Positions 47,356 to 59,630 of a stretch of DNA of 64,000 bases are shown here, in pieces. The DNA is from Cannabis sativa. Its lineage: Eukaryota > Streptophyta > Magnoliopsida > Rosales > Cannabaceae. Below the pieces are notes generated by a model, which was given only the letters and a program-made list of their open reading frames with translations, had not been told where the DNA came from and searched no databases. The stretch spans positions 73,982,211 to 74,046,210 of the forward strand of contig NC_083604.1 of assembly GCF_029168945.1 (NCBI RefSeq). Direction: 5' to 3'. The position numbers and the translations under genes were made by a program. Position 1 is the stretch's first letter. Every line of letters starts with the position of its first letter.

Positions 47356-48414
47356 CCTCCCCTAAGAAGGTAACTGGTAACCTACCTTAATTGTTCTCCC
47401 CTATTTTTTTTTTTGAACTTTTCCATACAATGTATATATATATACATATATTCTTTTTTGAAAAAAGTCATTTTTGAACACATTGTATAAAAGCCCCTAT
47501 GTAATTTTCTCTTTTTAAAACAACTAGGTAACATGAGTAACCTATTGTCTTAAAGAAAAAAAGGATAAAAAACCATGGAAGAAAAACTGGCAATATATAT
47601 TTATTGGAATGTTTTATAATATTTTACTTTTCTATGAGAGTTTGTCTTGCATACAAAGATCATCACAATTATATCCAATGGTATTTCATTGTGCTTCTCC
47701 GGTATAACTAAAAAATTTGATGGTTGGTTTGGTTACACATTAAGTTGTTACAATTATCTTTAATCAACTAAATATAAATAAAAGAAGCAAACTTAAAAAA
47801 ATTCTATTTCTTAATGTAAATAATAGAATTTTGTACTTTAATTTGAAAGAAGTGAGTACTAGTGTTTAAGTATAAAAGGGACTTGATATGGAGTTGACTG
47901 TTTGTGACAGTTGAGATGCAATAAAGAAGAAAAATTTAGTCACAAGATATAAGTCGAGCAACATCAGCTTTCAATTTTCTCAAGAGCATAGTAACATACC
48001 AAAAATAAAAATAAAGAAGTGTTTAATTAGATATAAGTGATCTCACTAATTAGTGATAACTTAGATATAATTACATATAGGTTTCATTACAGGCCATCTT
48101 TACTCCTAAATTGTCCTCAAGTGTAATGTTCAACTTCTACAACACTACTCTTTTAACAAGTGTTCTACTTTTATAAAATATTAATCTTTTCTTTAAGGTG
48201 CTTGTTGCATTAATATTCAGAAATATGTAAGCATGAAATAGAAATAAATTGATTATTGCCCCAATTGACAACCTCTTAATTAATTATATGACTGAAACAA
48301 GATATGTATATATTGGGTGCTGTTGATCTACTTTATTTGTTGTCACCTCACCTTAATTCTCAAATTAGTATAATATTGTCTCTTTTAGACCTAAACCCTC
48401 ACATATTTATTTTT
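47356..48414. other. AT-rich intergenic DNA
   Basis: No recognised exon or element end, although the 3' part may include decayed upstream sequence of the Gypsy element that follows. Confidence 0.4.
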
Positions 48415-49132
48415 AGGCATATGAATCTTCAATTGCGAGTTTCGTGACTAAGATTTTTCGTTTACATGGCCTTCCACAATCTATAATTTTTGATCAAGAT
48501 CACATTTCCTTAAGTAATTTTTGAAAACAGTGATTCAAGCTCAAGGGCACTAGTAAAAAGCACGCCTTACCACTCTTAAGCAACACACGAATTACGACCC
48601 TCAAATAGATGGCCAAACCGAGATGATTAATTGATGTTTGGAGACTTACTTTCAATCTTTACATATGAGAACCCAAAAAAAAAAAAAAAATGGTCCAAAT
48701 GGCTTGCTTGGACAGAATTTTAGTACAGTACCTCATACCATTCCTCAATTCAATGCACTCCATTCAAGGCTCTATATGGATGAGAGTCTCGACTATTGAC
48801 TCTTTATTTGCTAGAATCTCAAGATGCAATCCTTTATGACCTTCACATGCACTTGCCATGATCCCATTTAAAAACATTTTGATGCCACCAAGTGTCACCA
48901 TGAGGAGTTTAAGGTGGGCGATAAAATCTATCTCAAAATTCGCCCATACCACTAGAAATAAGCGACTTGGTGACCAATGAGAAGCTTTGCTCTGCTCAAT
49001 TTTATGGATAATTTCCAGATATACAGTGCATTGGTCAAGTTTCCTACAAGCTCAAGTTGCCAGATATATAGTGTCGCTATCCATCTAGTGTTTCATGTCT
49101 CCTAATATTGTCGTGTCGTTGGGGATGACCAG
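48415..49132 (+). pseudogene. Gypsy integrase relic, left part
   Basis: Frames give IASFVTKIFRLHGLPQSIIF then DQDHISLS, then YDPQIDGQTEMIN, then KWLAWTEF, STSYHSSIQCTPFKALYG. These match the Gypsy integrase core (LHGxPxSIVSDRDxxFxS, YHPQTDGQTEVVN, LxWAEFxYNTSxHSS, PFxxLYGR). D in FDQD and the DGQT block are visible. An A run at about 48675-48690 and several stops break it. The frame is cut at 49132 by the 11.8-kb Copia-type insertion. Confidence 0.85.
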
Positions 49133-51035
49133 TGTTGGAATTTATTTTACCAGGATCTTAAATCTACTCACAAGTATGTTGTTTAAACACCCTAAATATG
49201 AACTTTCTAAAACGATAAATTAAACACATATAAAGTTAAGAAAACCTTACATTGATGCAGCGGAATTAATGTCTCCTTCCACTCAGATCTCTAACCCTTG
49301 TATCCTTTCTGTAGCAGAGTATAATCAAGATCTGAGCCCGAATGTCCTTCTTCTTCAAGTTCACAGTCTTCCAATCTATGATTGAGTTACTGCTTGATGT
49401 GTGTGGGCACTCACTCTTTCACTAGGGTTCGAAATTTATGAAGAGAGAAAAGAGAAGAGGGATTTCGGCCAGGTATAGAAAGTAGGGAAGGCTCAGTTTT
49501 TCTGAAGAGAGAAAATTCTGTCAGAAAACTTATGAAAGCATGTGAAAACTTATTATTTGACTGAGCGATCACTTTCTATTTATAGGCAACTACTAGGTTT
49601 AGGTTAGAAATTATTTGACATTAAAATAATGAAAATATTAATTTGAAAAACCTCAATTAGTGGCCGGCCATAGTGTGTTAGTGGGCCCCACTTGATTTTG
49701 CAGTTTTAACAAATTTTATTTCTATTTTCTCAAAAACGCCAATTTTCTAATTCTAACCTTTTAAATGCCAAAACTAATTATTTAATAACTAAAATAGATT
49801 ATTAAATAATATTGTCATTTAATTTAATTATTAACTAGACATATAAAGTCCATTAATAAATAAATAAACATAGAAACTCTTTTTTTTTTTACAATTTCAC
49901 CCCTGTTTAGTGAAAATTCATAAAATTAGACATAGTCTAACTTTAGAATTATAATTGATCAATCACGAATCAATTAATGAGTCTTACAAGCAGAATGTTC
50001 TCAACTAGAATGGGGACCATGGATCTATATGCTGAGCTTCCAATAAGTGAACCAAATTTACCAAGTAAATTCCTACTTATTAATTCTTCGTTGAATCCAC
50101 TCTTAGAACTTAGAATTGCACTCTCAGACTTATATAGAGTATATTGTATGTTCCACGATATCAATACGCTATCTCATTTAACCATTGTTATAATCTTATT
50201 GTGATTTAAAGATCCTCTATATAGATGATCTACATCAAGATGGGATTTCTTTACCATTCTCACCCCTCAATGTATTTTGCCCCTTAAAACACTTAGCTAC
50301 CTGTAAATGGTGTTTAGTGATCTAATAATTAGTCAGTTAAACAAGAGCTCATCCATTTACTTCTATTTGCTAAGCTCGAAGGGAATCATCACTTGACTTC
50401 TATACACCAGTAGAAGCTATAGATTCCATATTTATGTTCAGCACTCCCACTCAATCATACTATCATGTTCCCAAAATATACGTATCACCCTGACCTAAAA
50501 GTACGCTTAACTAATAAATCAAAGAACATGAATAGTACTCCTGAGTTGAGCCTAAGCATATCAGGATTTAGATTCTTTTAATCTTAAGATCAACTACTGA
50601 TATTGACTTGGAAAGATATATATAACGGTAGGTTTGTAATATCTTAACTTAGTTGCAATATCGGTCCAGTCCAATGTATACTCCATACATTCGAAACTAG
50701 TATACTTTACTAATGTCCTGGAAAGAACATAACACTTACTCCAAGTGTAAGTATACATCATCGCTGATTATCACATTAGCGTAAATCCAATAACACTGAT
50801 GAAACAGGGACCAAGTCTTTTGATTCATATGATCACAATCACATTCCACTGTGTTGACGATACTGTAATTGTGAATAAACATATGATCTGGATTTAACTG
50901 ATTTTGTGTGTAAATGTAATAAACATATTTAAACCATTAGCATGTAAATTCATGCAAACATCAATCACTTCAAATTTCTTATATTGATAACTAATCAGAT
51001 TGTAAAGAGTTTTATTTAGGGCATAAAACCCAACA
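49133..51035 (-). repeat. 3' LTR of the gag-only element, 1.9 kb
   Basis: Plus-strand ends are TGTTGGAATTTATTTTACC and AAACCCAACA. Homologous to 9256-11153 and, from 49720 on, to 59631-60945. Open frames at about 49970-50204 recur in the other copies and are not genes. Confidence 0.92.
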
Positions 51036-51047
51036 AACTCCCACTTG
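51036..51047 (-). other. Polypurine tract of the gag-only element
   Basis: The minus strand reads AAGTGGGAGTT directly before TGTTGGG of the 3' LTR, the usual plant Copia junction. It fixes the element's direction as minus. Confidence 0.85.
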
Positions 51048-52851
51048 CACTAACATAAAACAAACTGTGCAAATAGGTCAATCTGATGTCTTGATCTTAA
51101 GATCAAGTGTAGTATATTTGCATCCACCCATACTTCTGGAATCTAGTTCATAAATACACTTATGAAACATCCTTTACTATATACTTAATTCATCAAGGGA
51201 TACTGAAATCTTTACTGATTTAAGGGTACATCTGAATTAACAGAAGACATATCTCTCATATTTTAAAATATGTAATTGAGATAATACAGTGTAGACTCTT
51301 CTTCAGAGATATAACTTTCTTGGATTTCGAATACACAAAGTTATAGTTCTTCTCTGGTAGAGCTTGAATTATTATAGAATAATTCCTCCACCCCCAAAGT
51401 AAGCACCTTCTCAAAGATCTCGAAATGAGTTGGTGAGATACAAGGACAACTGATACACAGTTCCTTAATATCTAACATATAGATCACTTTGATAAATCTT
51501 TCTTGAATATCTTCTAATGTTCCCTATTTCATTACATCTCAGATAGCTCCCACTCAACAGCAGATGTCTGGTTAAATATACTTTTAACCTCTTATTGTTT
51601 GGAGAGTTATCTAGTTGTGACTTTTGTGTTAGTCTGAAACTTTAAGTTAAGACTAAGTCATCAACATAGCAGACTAGTATTTGAAGTGAAAAATACATGC
51701 CAGAGATTAAGTAATCAAAATTAAGATACCATAAATTTTTATGAGGATTAAGAATTCTCGGTTCAAGTCATTCGAATAGACTGAACTAGAGTTCTTTATC
51801 TTATTCTCATAATTCTGATAAGCTATTCCTATCCATGTGAATGGTTAGATTTGCTTTTCAGTAATGTTCTTAAGTATCTATCACAAATATCAACCTGATG
51901 AAGATGGGTATAGAACTTTAAAATTCTCCCACTCAATTAAGGTAGTGTGAAACTTTTCCAAAGAACTTTCATGGGTATCAAACTTTTACTTACAACAGTA
52001 AAATCGAAATGGAACATACAAACAAGATCAAAAATTTATATTGACAATAGCTAACTCATTATATTACTTCCATGTTTAAAGAAAATATGTGTCACATAGG
52101 GAATTGTGGAATAGACTCCACCCCTAAGAATATACATATAGGGACTTGTGGATAACCTCCACCCCTAAGTATATAGAGATTATGATCCACCCCTAAAGGT
52201 TGTAAAGATCATTATTCTCTAAGTGTTATAGAGTTTATGTGGAGTTGAATACTATCCAGAGTTCATTAGATATAAAAGATCGTTGAACTGCATAGTTTTC
52301 TTAACTTTTCTCCACCCCTATCAGATCAAAAGATCCTTTTATTAAACAAATTCTTAATAATTGTATTGGAATGAACAATTATCAATAAACATAGAAATAA
52401 TTTCTAGTGTTTATTTAATATAACTCTATGAAGAGTTGTAAATATTATAGAATTTGCATCAATAATAAAAACACTTACACATACAAACATATAAATATAA
52501 TGTGATAATAGTTGATGAAGATAAAATAAATGAAGCTCATTCTCATAGATTGCAATTGTTGAATTCGAAAAAGAAACTTTATTAATAAAAAAAATGTTGC
52601 AACAATATGAGAAAAACAGGGATAAATATCCCTGACTAAAATTTGAAATCCAAATTGTCTTTAAACTAAAACAATTAATTCAAAAATAAATTGAAGAGGT
52701 TCATCTTCATCTGGACGATTTCACCCTTTGGTCCAGCTTTCTGATCCAACTCATCTGAGTTCACGTAGCTTGGCCTATAAGAAGAAGAAAACAAATAAAC
52801 AAAGTTAGTCCAGAATCATAAATCCAATTGGATAATAATTCACTAAAACTC
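51048..52851 (-). other. Non-coding 3' internal region replacing pol
   Basis: About 1.8 kb with no open frame above 60 codons on the sense strand. CCACCCCTAA-type phrases recur at 52120-52320. Just after gag on the minus strand, a GTATTTC donor-like site at 52874 and a CTTATAG acceptor-like site near 52775 flank a short AT-rich intron-like gap; the frame opened after it soon stops. Confidence 0.5.
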
Positions 52852-53718
52852 TTAAAGTTTATAAATAGAAATACCTTGTTTCTTTGCAAGAAGTTTAGGA
52901 CATTGGAGTTTCCAATGACCTTTTTCATTGCAGTAGAAACACTTTCCCTTAAGTGTAGCATCACCAAAAGGAGCAGCCTTTTTATTCTTCATGGCTTTTG
53001 TTCGTTTCTTGGTGTTCTTCCACTTCTTCTTCGATTTGGGCTTCGAAGCAGAGGCAACATTTGCTTCAGGTTTGTTCGTCCCATTACCATTTCCAGGATT
53101 ATGAGGTTTATTCCCTTTCTTCTTGGGTCCTCCAATCAAATTTTCATAAGTTTGAAGGTCATTGACTAATTCATGAAAGTCAATTTCCTTCTTATTCATG
53201 ACATAATTTGAAGTGTATGGTAGAAATGCTGGAGTCAGGCTATTCAAGATAAGACTTACTTGAGTAGCACTGTCCATTTCAGCACCATGATCCTGGGCTT
53301 CTTGGAAATAACTCGACATGAGGAGAACATGGTCACGCACGTTTTGATGAGGTTCCATCCGTGCATTAATGTACTTCTTAGTCGCGTCAAATCGTGACTG
53401 AAGTGATGCCTTACCGAATAGCTCATTTAACTTCGTCATAACTTCAGCAGCCTTCTCGGTTTTAGAAAACTGAGTTTTGAGGGTGTCAACCATGCTAGAA
53501 AGCATAAAGTATAGAGCTTTGTCATTTGCTTTCTGCCAACGCTCATACTTTTCTTTCACAGCTTTGGATGCATTGTCCCCAGGCACTTCAGGTGACGGCT
53601 CAGTTAAAACAAACAAGGCACTTTCTCCTATGAGAGCAATATTAATGTTCTCATTCCACTTTGTAAAGTTAGATCCATTCAGCTTATTTTCAGTCAACAG
53701 TGATAACATGGGATTCAT
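52852..53718 (-). CDS. Copia-type Gag protein, 288 aa, intact
   Basis: An uninterrupted minus-strand frame starts MNPMLSLLTENKLNGSNFTK, the usual Copia Gag opening (NKLxGxNFxxW). A UBN2-type helical domain follows (about residues 50-200: ALYFMLSSMVDTL, ATKKYINARMEP, LILNSLTPAFLPY). Next comes a basic Lys/Asn/Gly-rich linker (about 195-255) and one zinc knuckle CFYCNEKGHWKLQC (CX2CX4HX4C) near residue 262. The protein would bind and package element RNA in virus-like particles. The frame ends 14 codons after the knuckle, with no protease fused behind it. An intact gag in an element without pol suggests selection for Gag or recent origin. Confidence 0.92.
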   Translation of the reverse strand: MNPMLSLLTENKLNGSNFTKWNENINIALIGESALFVLTEPSPEVPGDNASKAVKEKYERWQKANDKALYFMLSSMVDTLKTQFSKTEKAAEVMTKLNELFGKASLQSRFDATKKYINARMEPHQNVRDHVLLMSSYFQEAQDHGAEMDSATQVSLILNSLTPAFLPYTSNYVMNKKEIDFHELVNDLQTYENLIGGPKKKGNKPHNPGNGNGTNKPEANVASASKPKSKKKWKNTKKRTKAMKNKKAAPFGDATLKGKCFYCNEKGHWKLQCPKLLAKKQGISIYKL

Positions 53719-54870
53719 TTTGATAATACAGGATACTACAAAATAATAGAAATCAACAAATAGAAATTAATAATGGTTTAACACAAAATCAATTCAGAAA
53801 TTATAAGCACATAGCAAGTAGGAATGATATGAGAAAATACTTAAAAAATTCAATCCTAAATAATTTCCAAGGTTTTTAACAAGGCGATATCGGTTGTCTG
53901 TTTAGGCGAGAGTCAAAGCTACCATCCATTGAATAGAGTTGTCAGCTCATCTAAAATGTTAAACATTCTAGCAACCTTTTATTCGATCAAGATTGGAATC
54001 CAGCGTTGTCCCGTTTAGGCGAGAGTCAAGGCTATTCTATCTTATGAGCTACTACCATTGTTTCGCAATTTGCAAGTCAAATATGGTCGCCACCATTAGG
54101 GTGATCTATACCATATAAAACACTTACAAACTACTTATCTTTCGAGATTAAACGGTGCGAAATTGCTAATGAACGTTCCTCTATTAGGGAGAATTACTCA
54201 CTAAAACAAACGCGATGTAAAACCCACAATGGAGATCGAATATCTTAATAATAATAAAGCTCATTCTTTAAAATGTATTTTCTTTATTATTCTAATAAAT
54301 AAATTCTCATTAAATTCGAAATTTAGAATTGAAATTCAAAAATAAGAATTTAATATAACGTTTATAAAATTATACTTAGATGGTGATTGAAATAAAATTA
54401 ATTATTTCCATCTTAGTAATAATCTTAAATATAAATATAAAGGAAATTAATTTAAGTTAAATTAAATTAGATTAATTAGCAACTTAAAAATTTCCTTGAG
54501 AATATATTTATTGTATTCGAAAAATTAAAGTATAAAAATTATACAAATTTCGAAAATAATAAATTCATAGAAAAATACTTCAAGCAAAAATATCACATAT
54601 CTAGATTTTCTTTTGACTAATTAATTCAATTTCTAATAATATATATTTTAATTCATTTATTTTAAATTAATCAATTAAATGAAAAAATCATTGATTTAAG
54701 TTGGCCCAAGAATTAATTAAAATAAATAATTAATTTACAACTCAATCTATTTTTCAAGATAAATTCAAAAATATTGCATAAATAAAATGCAATTTTTCGA
54801 AATTGATTAATAAAATAAAGAAAAATATATATATATATTTTGAAAATTATTTAAATTTAAGTTGAAAAAT
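53719..54870 (-). other. 5' leader of the gag-only element, part 1
   Basis: AT-rich leader upstream of gag. It contains two copies of TTTAGGCGAGAGTCAA(A/G)GCT (53901-53920 and 54014-54033), 113 bp apart, in a GC-richer region 53880-54240. The leader continues at 57673 beyond the Harbinger-like insert, about 3.1 kb in all. Confidence 0.6.
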
Positions 54871-54873
54871 TAA

Positions 54874-57195
54874 GGGCCAGTTTGGTTGGAGGTAATGAAA
54901 GCAATGGAATAGGAATAGGAATAAGAATAGGAATGGTAATGGAATGGAATAAGAATAGGAATAGGATTAGGTTGTTTGGTTAGATTTATGGAATCAATAA
55001 TTGAATACAATTCTTATGTTTGGTTGACTATATAATTGAATGGAATGGAATAAATTAATTTTGAACAAAAATACTATTATTTTTAAAACATAATTAAAAA
55101 ATTAAATTAAATATATTCAACTTATATATATATTTTTTTTTAAAAAAAAATTGATTTATATTTTTTTTAAAAAAAAACTAATATGTATAAAAAAAAATTA
55201 ATATTTATTTAAAAAATTTGATATATATAAATTTATATTTATTGAATTTACTATAAAATATTACTTTTTTAAAAAAAACCTAACTTATATTTTTTTAAAA
55301 AAACTATATAATCACATAAAAACTTGTTCAAAAGTATAAGTATTCATGTCCAATACCCATATTTATGCTCAAAATAATTGTGTGCAAAATTATGAGCATA
55401 ACACATTACACTAGATATACTACTGAATGTCAAAGGCAATATATATTGTCCTGCAAATTATTTTAGACCAAAGTGAATAACCATGATCTTTCTAACTCTT
55501 TCCCGAGCTGTGTACTAAAGAGAGCCATCAATCAGAAGTCTCACCCATTCATCCTTCTCATCATCTGGGACACTGAAAAAGTAAGAAACCAGAGCATTAT
55601 CTTGCATAATCATGCGAGCTACCTTATGACATTACTTTGTTGGTGTTCATCTTCTTAGGCAAATCTAACATCAAATTATCATTCAAGTCAAACCTCACAC
55701 ACAGCTCTACGATTTTGATTTTTCATACATTAGTAACGTAGTCCATTTGACATTCTAAAATACACAATAAAGTCCTAAAAAGCGAATCGAAGAACAAAAG
55801 TTCACTTGAAACAAAATAGATACATAAGTAAATCAAAGTAATTAACAAAGTATTGACATAAGATAAGATACCATTAGATCAATCTACTGAAATATTATAA
55901 AGGAACCAATATCAGTCAATCAAATTCTAAATCATGTATGAAGATTAAAAAAAGACACAAAAAGGAGGAAGCGAAAAATTATAGCCCATCAATTTCATTA
56001 GTTAATGTAATCAGTACATAAGCCAGCGTCCAAGACAACAACCTTTCACAAACTTATTTCTTCTCTTGAAGACAAAGGCAATAAATTAAGAAGAAAAATG
56101 AAACCCATATGACTAGTTTCTGTGTTTCTTAAAAATGGCTTTCAACATCCAGTATTGTGTTTGTTACTCTAAATTATTGAGCCTATTCCTGTGCTAAAAT
56201 GATGCCAATTTTTTTTTTATATTTCTCATGTAACTAAAAATGGGGGTGAGGAGACGTCCATAATCAGCAGGGAGTCCATTGTCCAATACTCCAATCCAAG
56301 GACATAACTTACAGCTTTTTACATACAAAATAGTAACAGATAAATCTCTTTTTCACAAAATAACCATAATAATAATGTATGTCAAAGCAATCCCACTACA
56401 GAATTAGTACAATTCTTTCTTATCTTTTGTTCTGGAAAATAAAGAGTCTCTTAGTTTAATTTACACAAAAATCTCTCAATACAATATGGTAAATCTAGAA
56501 ACATAAATCTTAGTTTAATCAGACTAGTTTAGTAAAACACAAGAGTAATCCCAAATGAGATTGTGCAGATCATAATTTCAAACAGCGCCAAGAATCATCA
56601 CCATCATCATTATCATCATAGTTTACATGATTAACATTATACAAGAGAGCTTCATATGTAATAAACATTTCAACAAACAACTAGACTGCATTTTAGTTTA
56701 GGTATAATATGACACAATACACTATACACATTCTTTATCATAAATTTTGGAAAAAGTTTCCTTAAGTTGTCACTTTCTAAAATCATAAGTCCTATAGCCA
56801 CTAAATAAAGTTCTGAATTCATTATAATCATCACTATGATTCTACCATTTTTTCCAAATGCTCTCTCTGCTATGTCTAAATAACTTTTATTGTTGGATCA
56901 GTATCCATACATGTCTTGAGTAAAATTCCAGTGTAGAAATTAATAAGAGAATTCCTATAATATATATTAATTTGTTGTTGTTTATGTATTTAAATGCAGA
57001 GCAGTGAAGCTCACATTTCGTAACACAGCTACATTTTTTGGGGTCCATGTCACCTCATCACCTCTAGATCTCTCCTATTCTCAACTCACAGTTGCCACTG
57101 GAACCGTACGGACAATTACTAGATTCGAATTTACTAGACTAGTCAAAACTAGATTACAACATAAAACAATGGCGGTACCACCAAACCAGAGAATG

Positions 57196-57292
<97 letters not shown>

Positions 57293-57669
57293 ACCTCTGG
57301 CAACGCTACCAGACTAGCAAGGATCCCGGCACTTGCAGCGGCGTGAGCCTCCTGGCACTTGCAGCGGCGTGAGCCTGATCGATGGAAGAAGAAGAAGGAG
57401 ACGGTCACAGTGGTATCAATGGCACGTTAATTTTCAGGTAGGGTGAGGGTTTGTTGGGCTTGGCCCATGGCTAGAGTAGAAGAGAGATTGGAATAGAATT
57501 ATAATTCCACCGAATAACAAATGGAATAGCAATTCCATTAGTTTGGGAGAATACCATTACTATGGAATTCTTTTCCAAAATTGTTATTTTTCAACCAAAC
57601 AAAATAATCAGGCCTATTAGTATTCCATTCTATTCCTTTCTGGCCCATTACCATCAACCAAACGGGCCC
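54874..57669. mobile_element. PIF/Harbinger-like element, 2.8 kb, non-autonomous
   Basis: The left end is GGGCCAGTTTGGTTGGAGG. The right end in reverse complement is GGGCCCGTTTGGTTGATGG. Both continue into GGTAATG and GGAATAG-rich sequence. TAA flanks both sides (54871-54873, 57670-57672), the 3-bp duplication typical of this superfamily. The interior lacks an intact transposase. A minus-strand fragment near 55340-55420 (VMCYAHNFAHNY) is weakly like a transposase tail. It also carries a long (GA)n tract and a 26-bp-period duplication at 57328-57376. Confidence 0.85.
57196..57289. repeat. (GA)n microsatellite, ~94 bp
   Basis: A GA run with one C interruption near 57215, inside the PIF/Harbinger-like element. 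The Glu/Arg and Leu/Ser open frames across it are artefacts of the repeat. Confidence 0.95.
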
Positions 57670-57672
57670 TAA

Positions 57673-59630
57673 ATTTCAACCTAAAAATAATTTTCTATTT
57701 AATTAAGTGTCATGAAAAATAAATATTTAAGTATCATGATGAAAATCAACTTAGATATTTAAATTTTTCAAGTTAATTAAATGTATTAAATTCAAGAAAT
57801 AAATAATTAAGTGTAGAGAAGGCTTAATTATTAATTTCTAGTTTAATACTAGGAAAAATATACTTAAATAAAATTGTACCAAAATTAATTATTTAAATAA
57901 TTAACCTCACAATTTATAATATTTTCCTATTTAAATATTAGAAATAATAAGTAGTCTAGAAATAACTATCTAGAAAATATCTTATTTGACTAAGTATCTT
58001 TTCAACCAAAATTTGAAAAACTATCTAATTCAAGTTATATAGAAAAAATCTAAAACTTAAATAATTTCAAATTTAGATTTAATTAAATATCAAAAATTAA
58101 GTTATAATTACTTAATTTGAAGATATTTTTTTTTAAGTTAATATTCGAAAATATATTAACCTAAAAAATATCTAAAATATTCCATTTTAAGTTAATATTC
58201 GAAAAGATATTAACTTAAAAAAATATCTTAAGAATTTTTAATAACTAATGCCTAGGATTCCTCAACTGAATTTAAAAATAAAATATTCAAATTTAAGTTA
58301 GATAAGAAAAATCAGTTGATACAACTAATTTATAACTTAAATAGGAATATTTAATTAAATAAGCTCCAGAAAGAATCTAGTTAGTTAAAATTCTATATTT
58401 AATTAAATACAAGAAAAATACAAATAGTTTGTCTAGAAATAATATCTAAAACTAAAACTGTTTTTCTTAAAATTAACTTTAAAATATTAAAATGAAAATA
58501 AATTTTCATATATTTTAAAAGTTAATTATGTTGCTAATTCAATTTTATTAGGTCAAACTAATATAATTAACCTAGTACAGTTATTCAAATCAGGCAAATG
58601 GGCCTTCACAATTGGGGTAGTTCATGTGAGGGGGTGCTGGGTTCAGTATGTCGTACCCACTTCTATGGCTTCAAACTCTCACACAAGGCCCAAAAGAGAG
58701 GAATTTAACCTTAAAATAAATAAATATTGTTAATCGAATAGGTCCAATAACTAAATGGACCTAAATAAAATCTATCATGATGTGACATTTTATTTAGTAA
58801 CAACCTATATGCATCTATATAATAAAATAAACACATAGGCTCACAAAGGTACACACTTGGATGGATCCTATCATGTTTCTAGGTCATACACAGATGAAAG
58901 AAGATTGTAAAATTTACCTGTTACAAATTATTAACTTGACCAAGGGAGCCATGAGTTAAAATCAGATCATTGGATCTGTCAACAAGTTAACCATGACTAT
59001 TTGCAATCAAGTAATAATAGGTTTTGAAAACTTACACATAAGCTAAAACCATATACTCCTGCAACAAGGTTAGCTGGATAGTTGGAAGTAGGATTTATTT
59101 CATTTTAAATAAATAAATTTCAAAATTAATTAAATAAAAATAAAAATATTTAATTTTGAAAAATAAAATAAATATTTAATTTTCGAAAAATTAAAAAAAA
59201 ATAAATTTCAAAATTTTTTAAAAATAAATATTTAAAATTAAACCTACAATTTTGAAAAATTAGGTTTCAACTAACCTAAATATCATTTCAAAATTTGCTA
59301 ACTACTTTTAAAAATTAAATGTTATTTTATAAATAAAAATTAGAAAAGATAAATTAAATATCTTTTTCAGATTTTAAATTTAATTCAAATAAATAAAATA
59401 AAAAAATTTAAAGGTTAGCAAAATATCTTACATCTATTTAAAATTACATGATTATAGTTATCTTATTTTAAATTTAAATAAGGTCAAAATATTTAAAAAA
59501 TTTAATTTTAAAAAAAATTTAATATCTGACCTTAAATTTCAAAATAAGATAAGATATAATCAAATTTAAAAATAAGATAAATAATTAAGCAAAAAGATAG
59601 ATATTTACTAATTTCAAATTCAAATTACAA
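57673..59630 (-). other. 5' leader of the gag-only element, part 2
   Basis: Very AT-rich, with AAATTTAA-type low complexity. A GC-richer patch at 58585-58700 contains GGGGGTGCTGGG and CGTACCCACTTC. No primer-binding site was found next to the truncated LTR at 59631, consistent with a deletion there. Confidence 0.5.

Noticed and set aside
51651..51669. Minus-strand YVDDL-like codons in the region where RT would lie in the gag-only element
   Set aside because: Only five residues with no flanking RT similarity; probably chance.
57004..57408. Open frames of Arg/Glu and Leu/Ser repeats on both strands
   Set aside because: They are translations of the (GA)n microsatellite.
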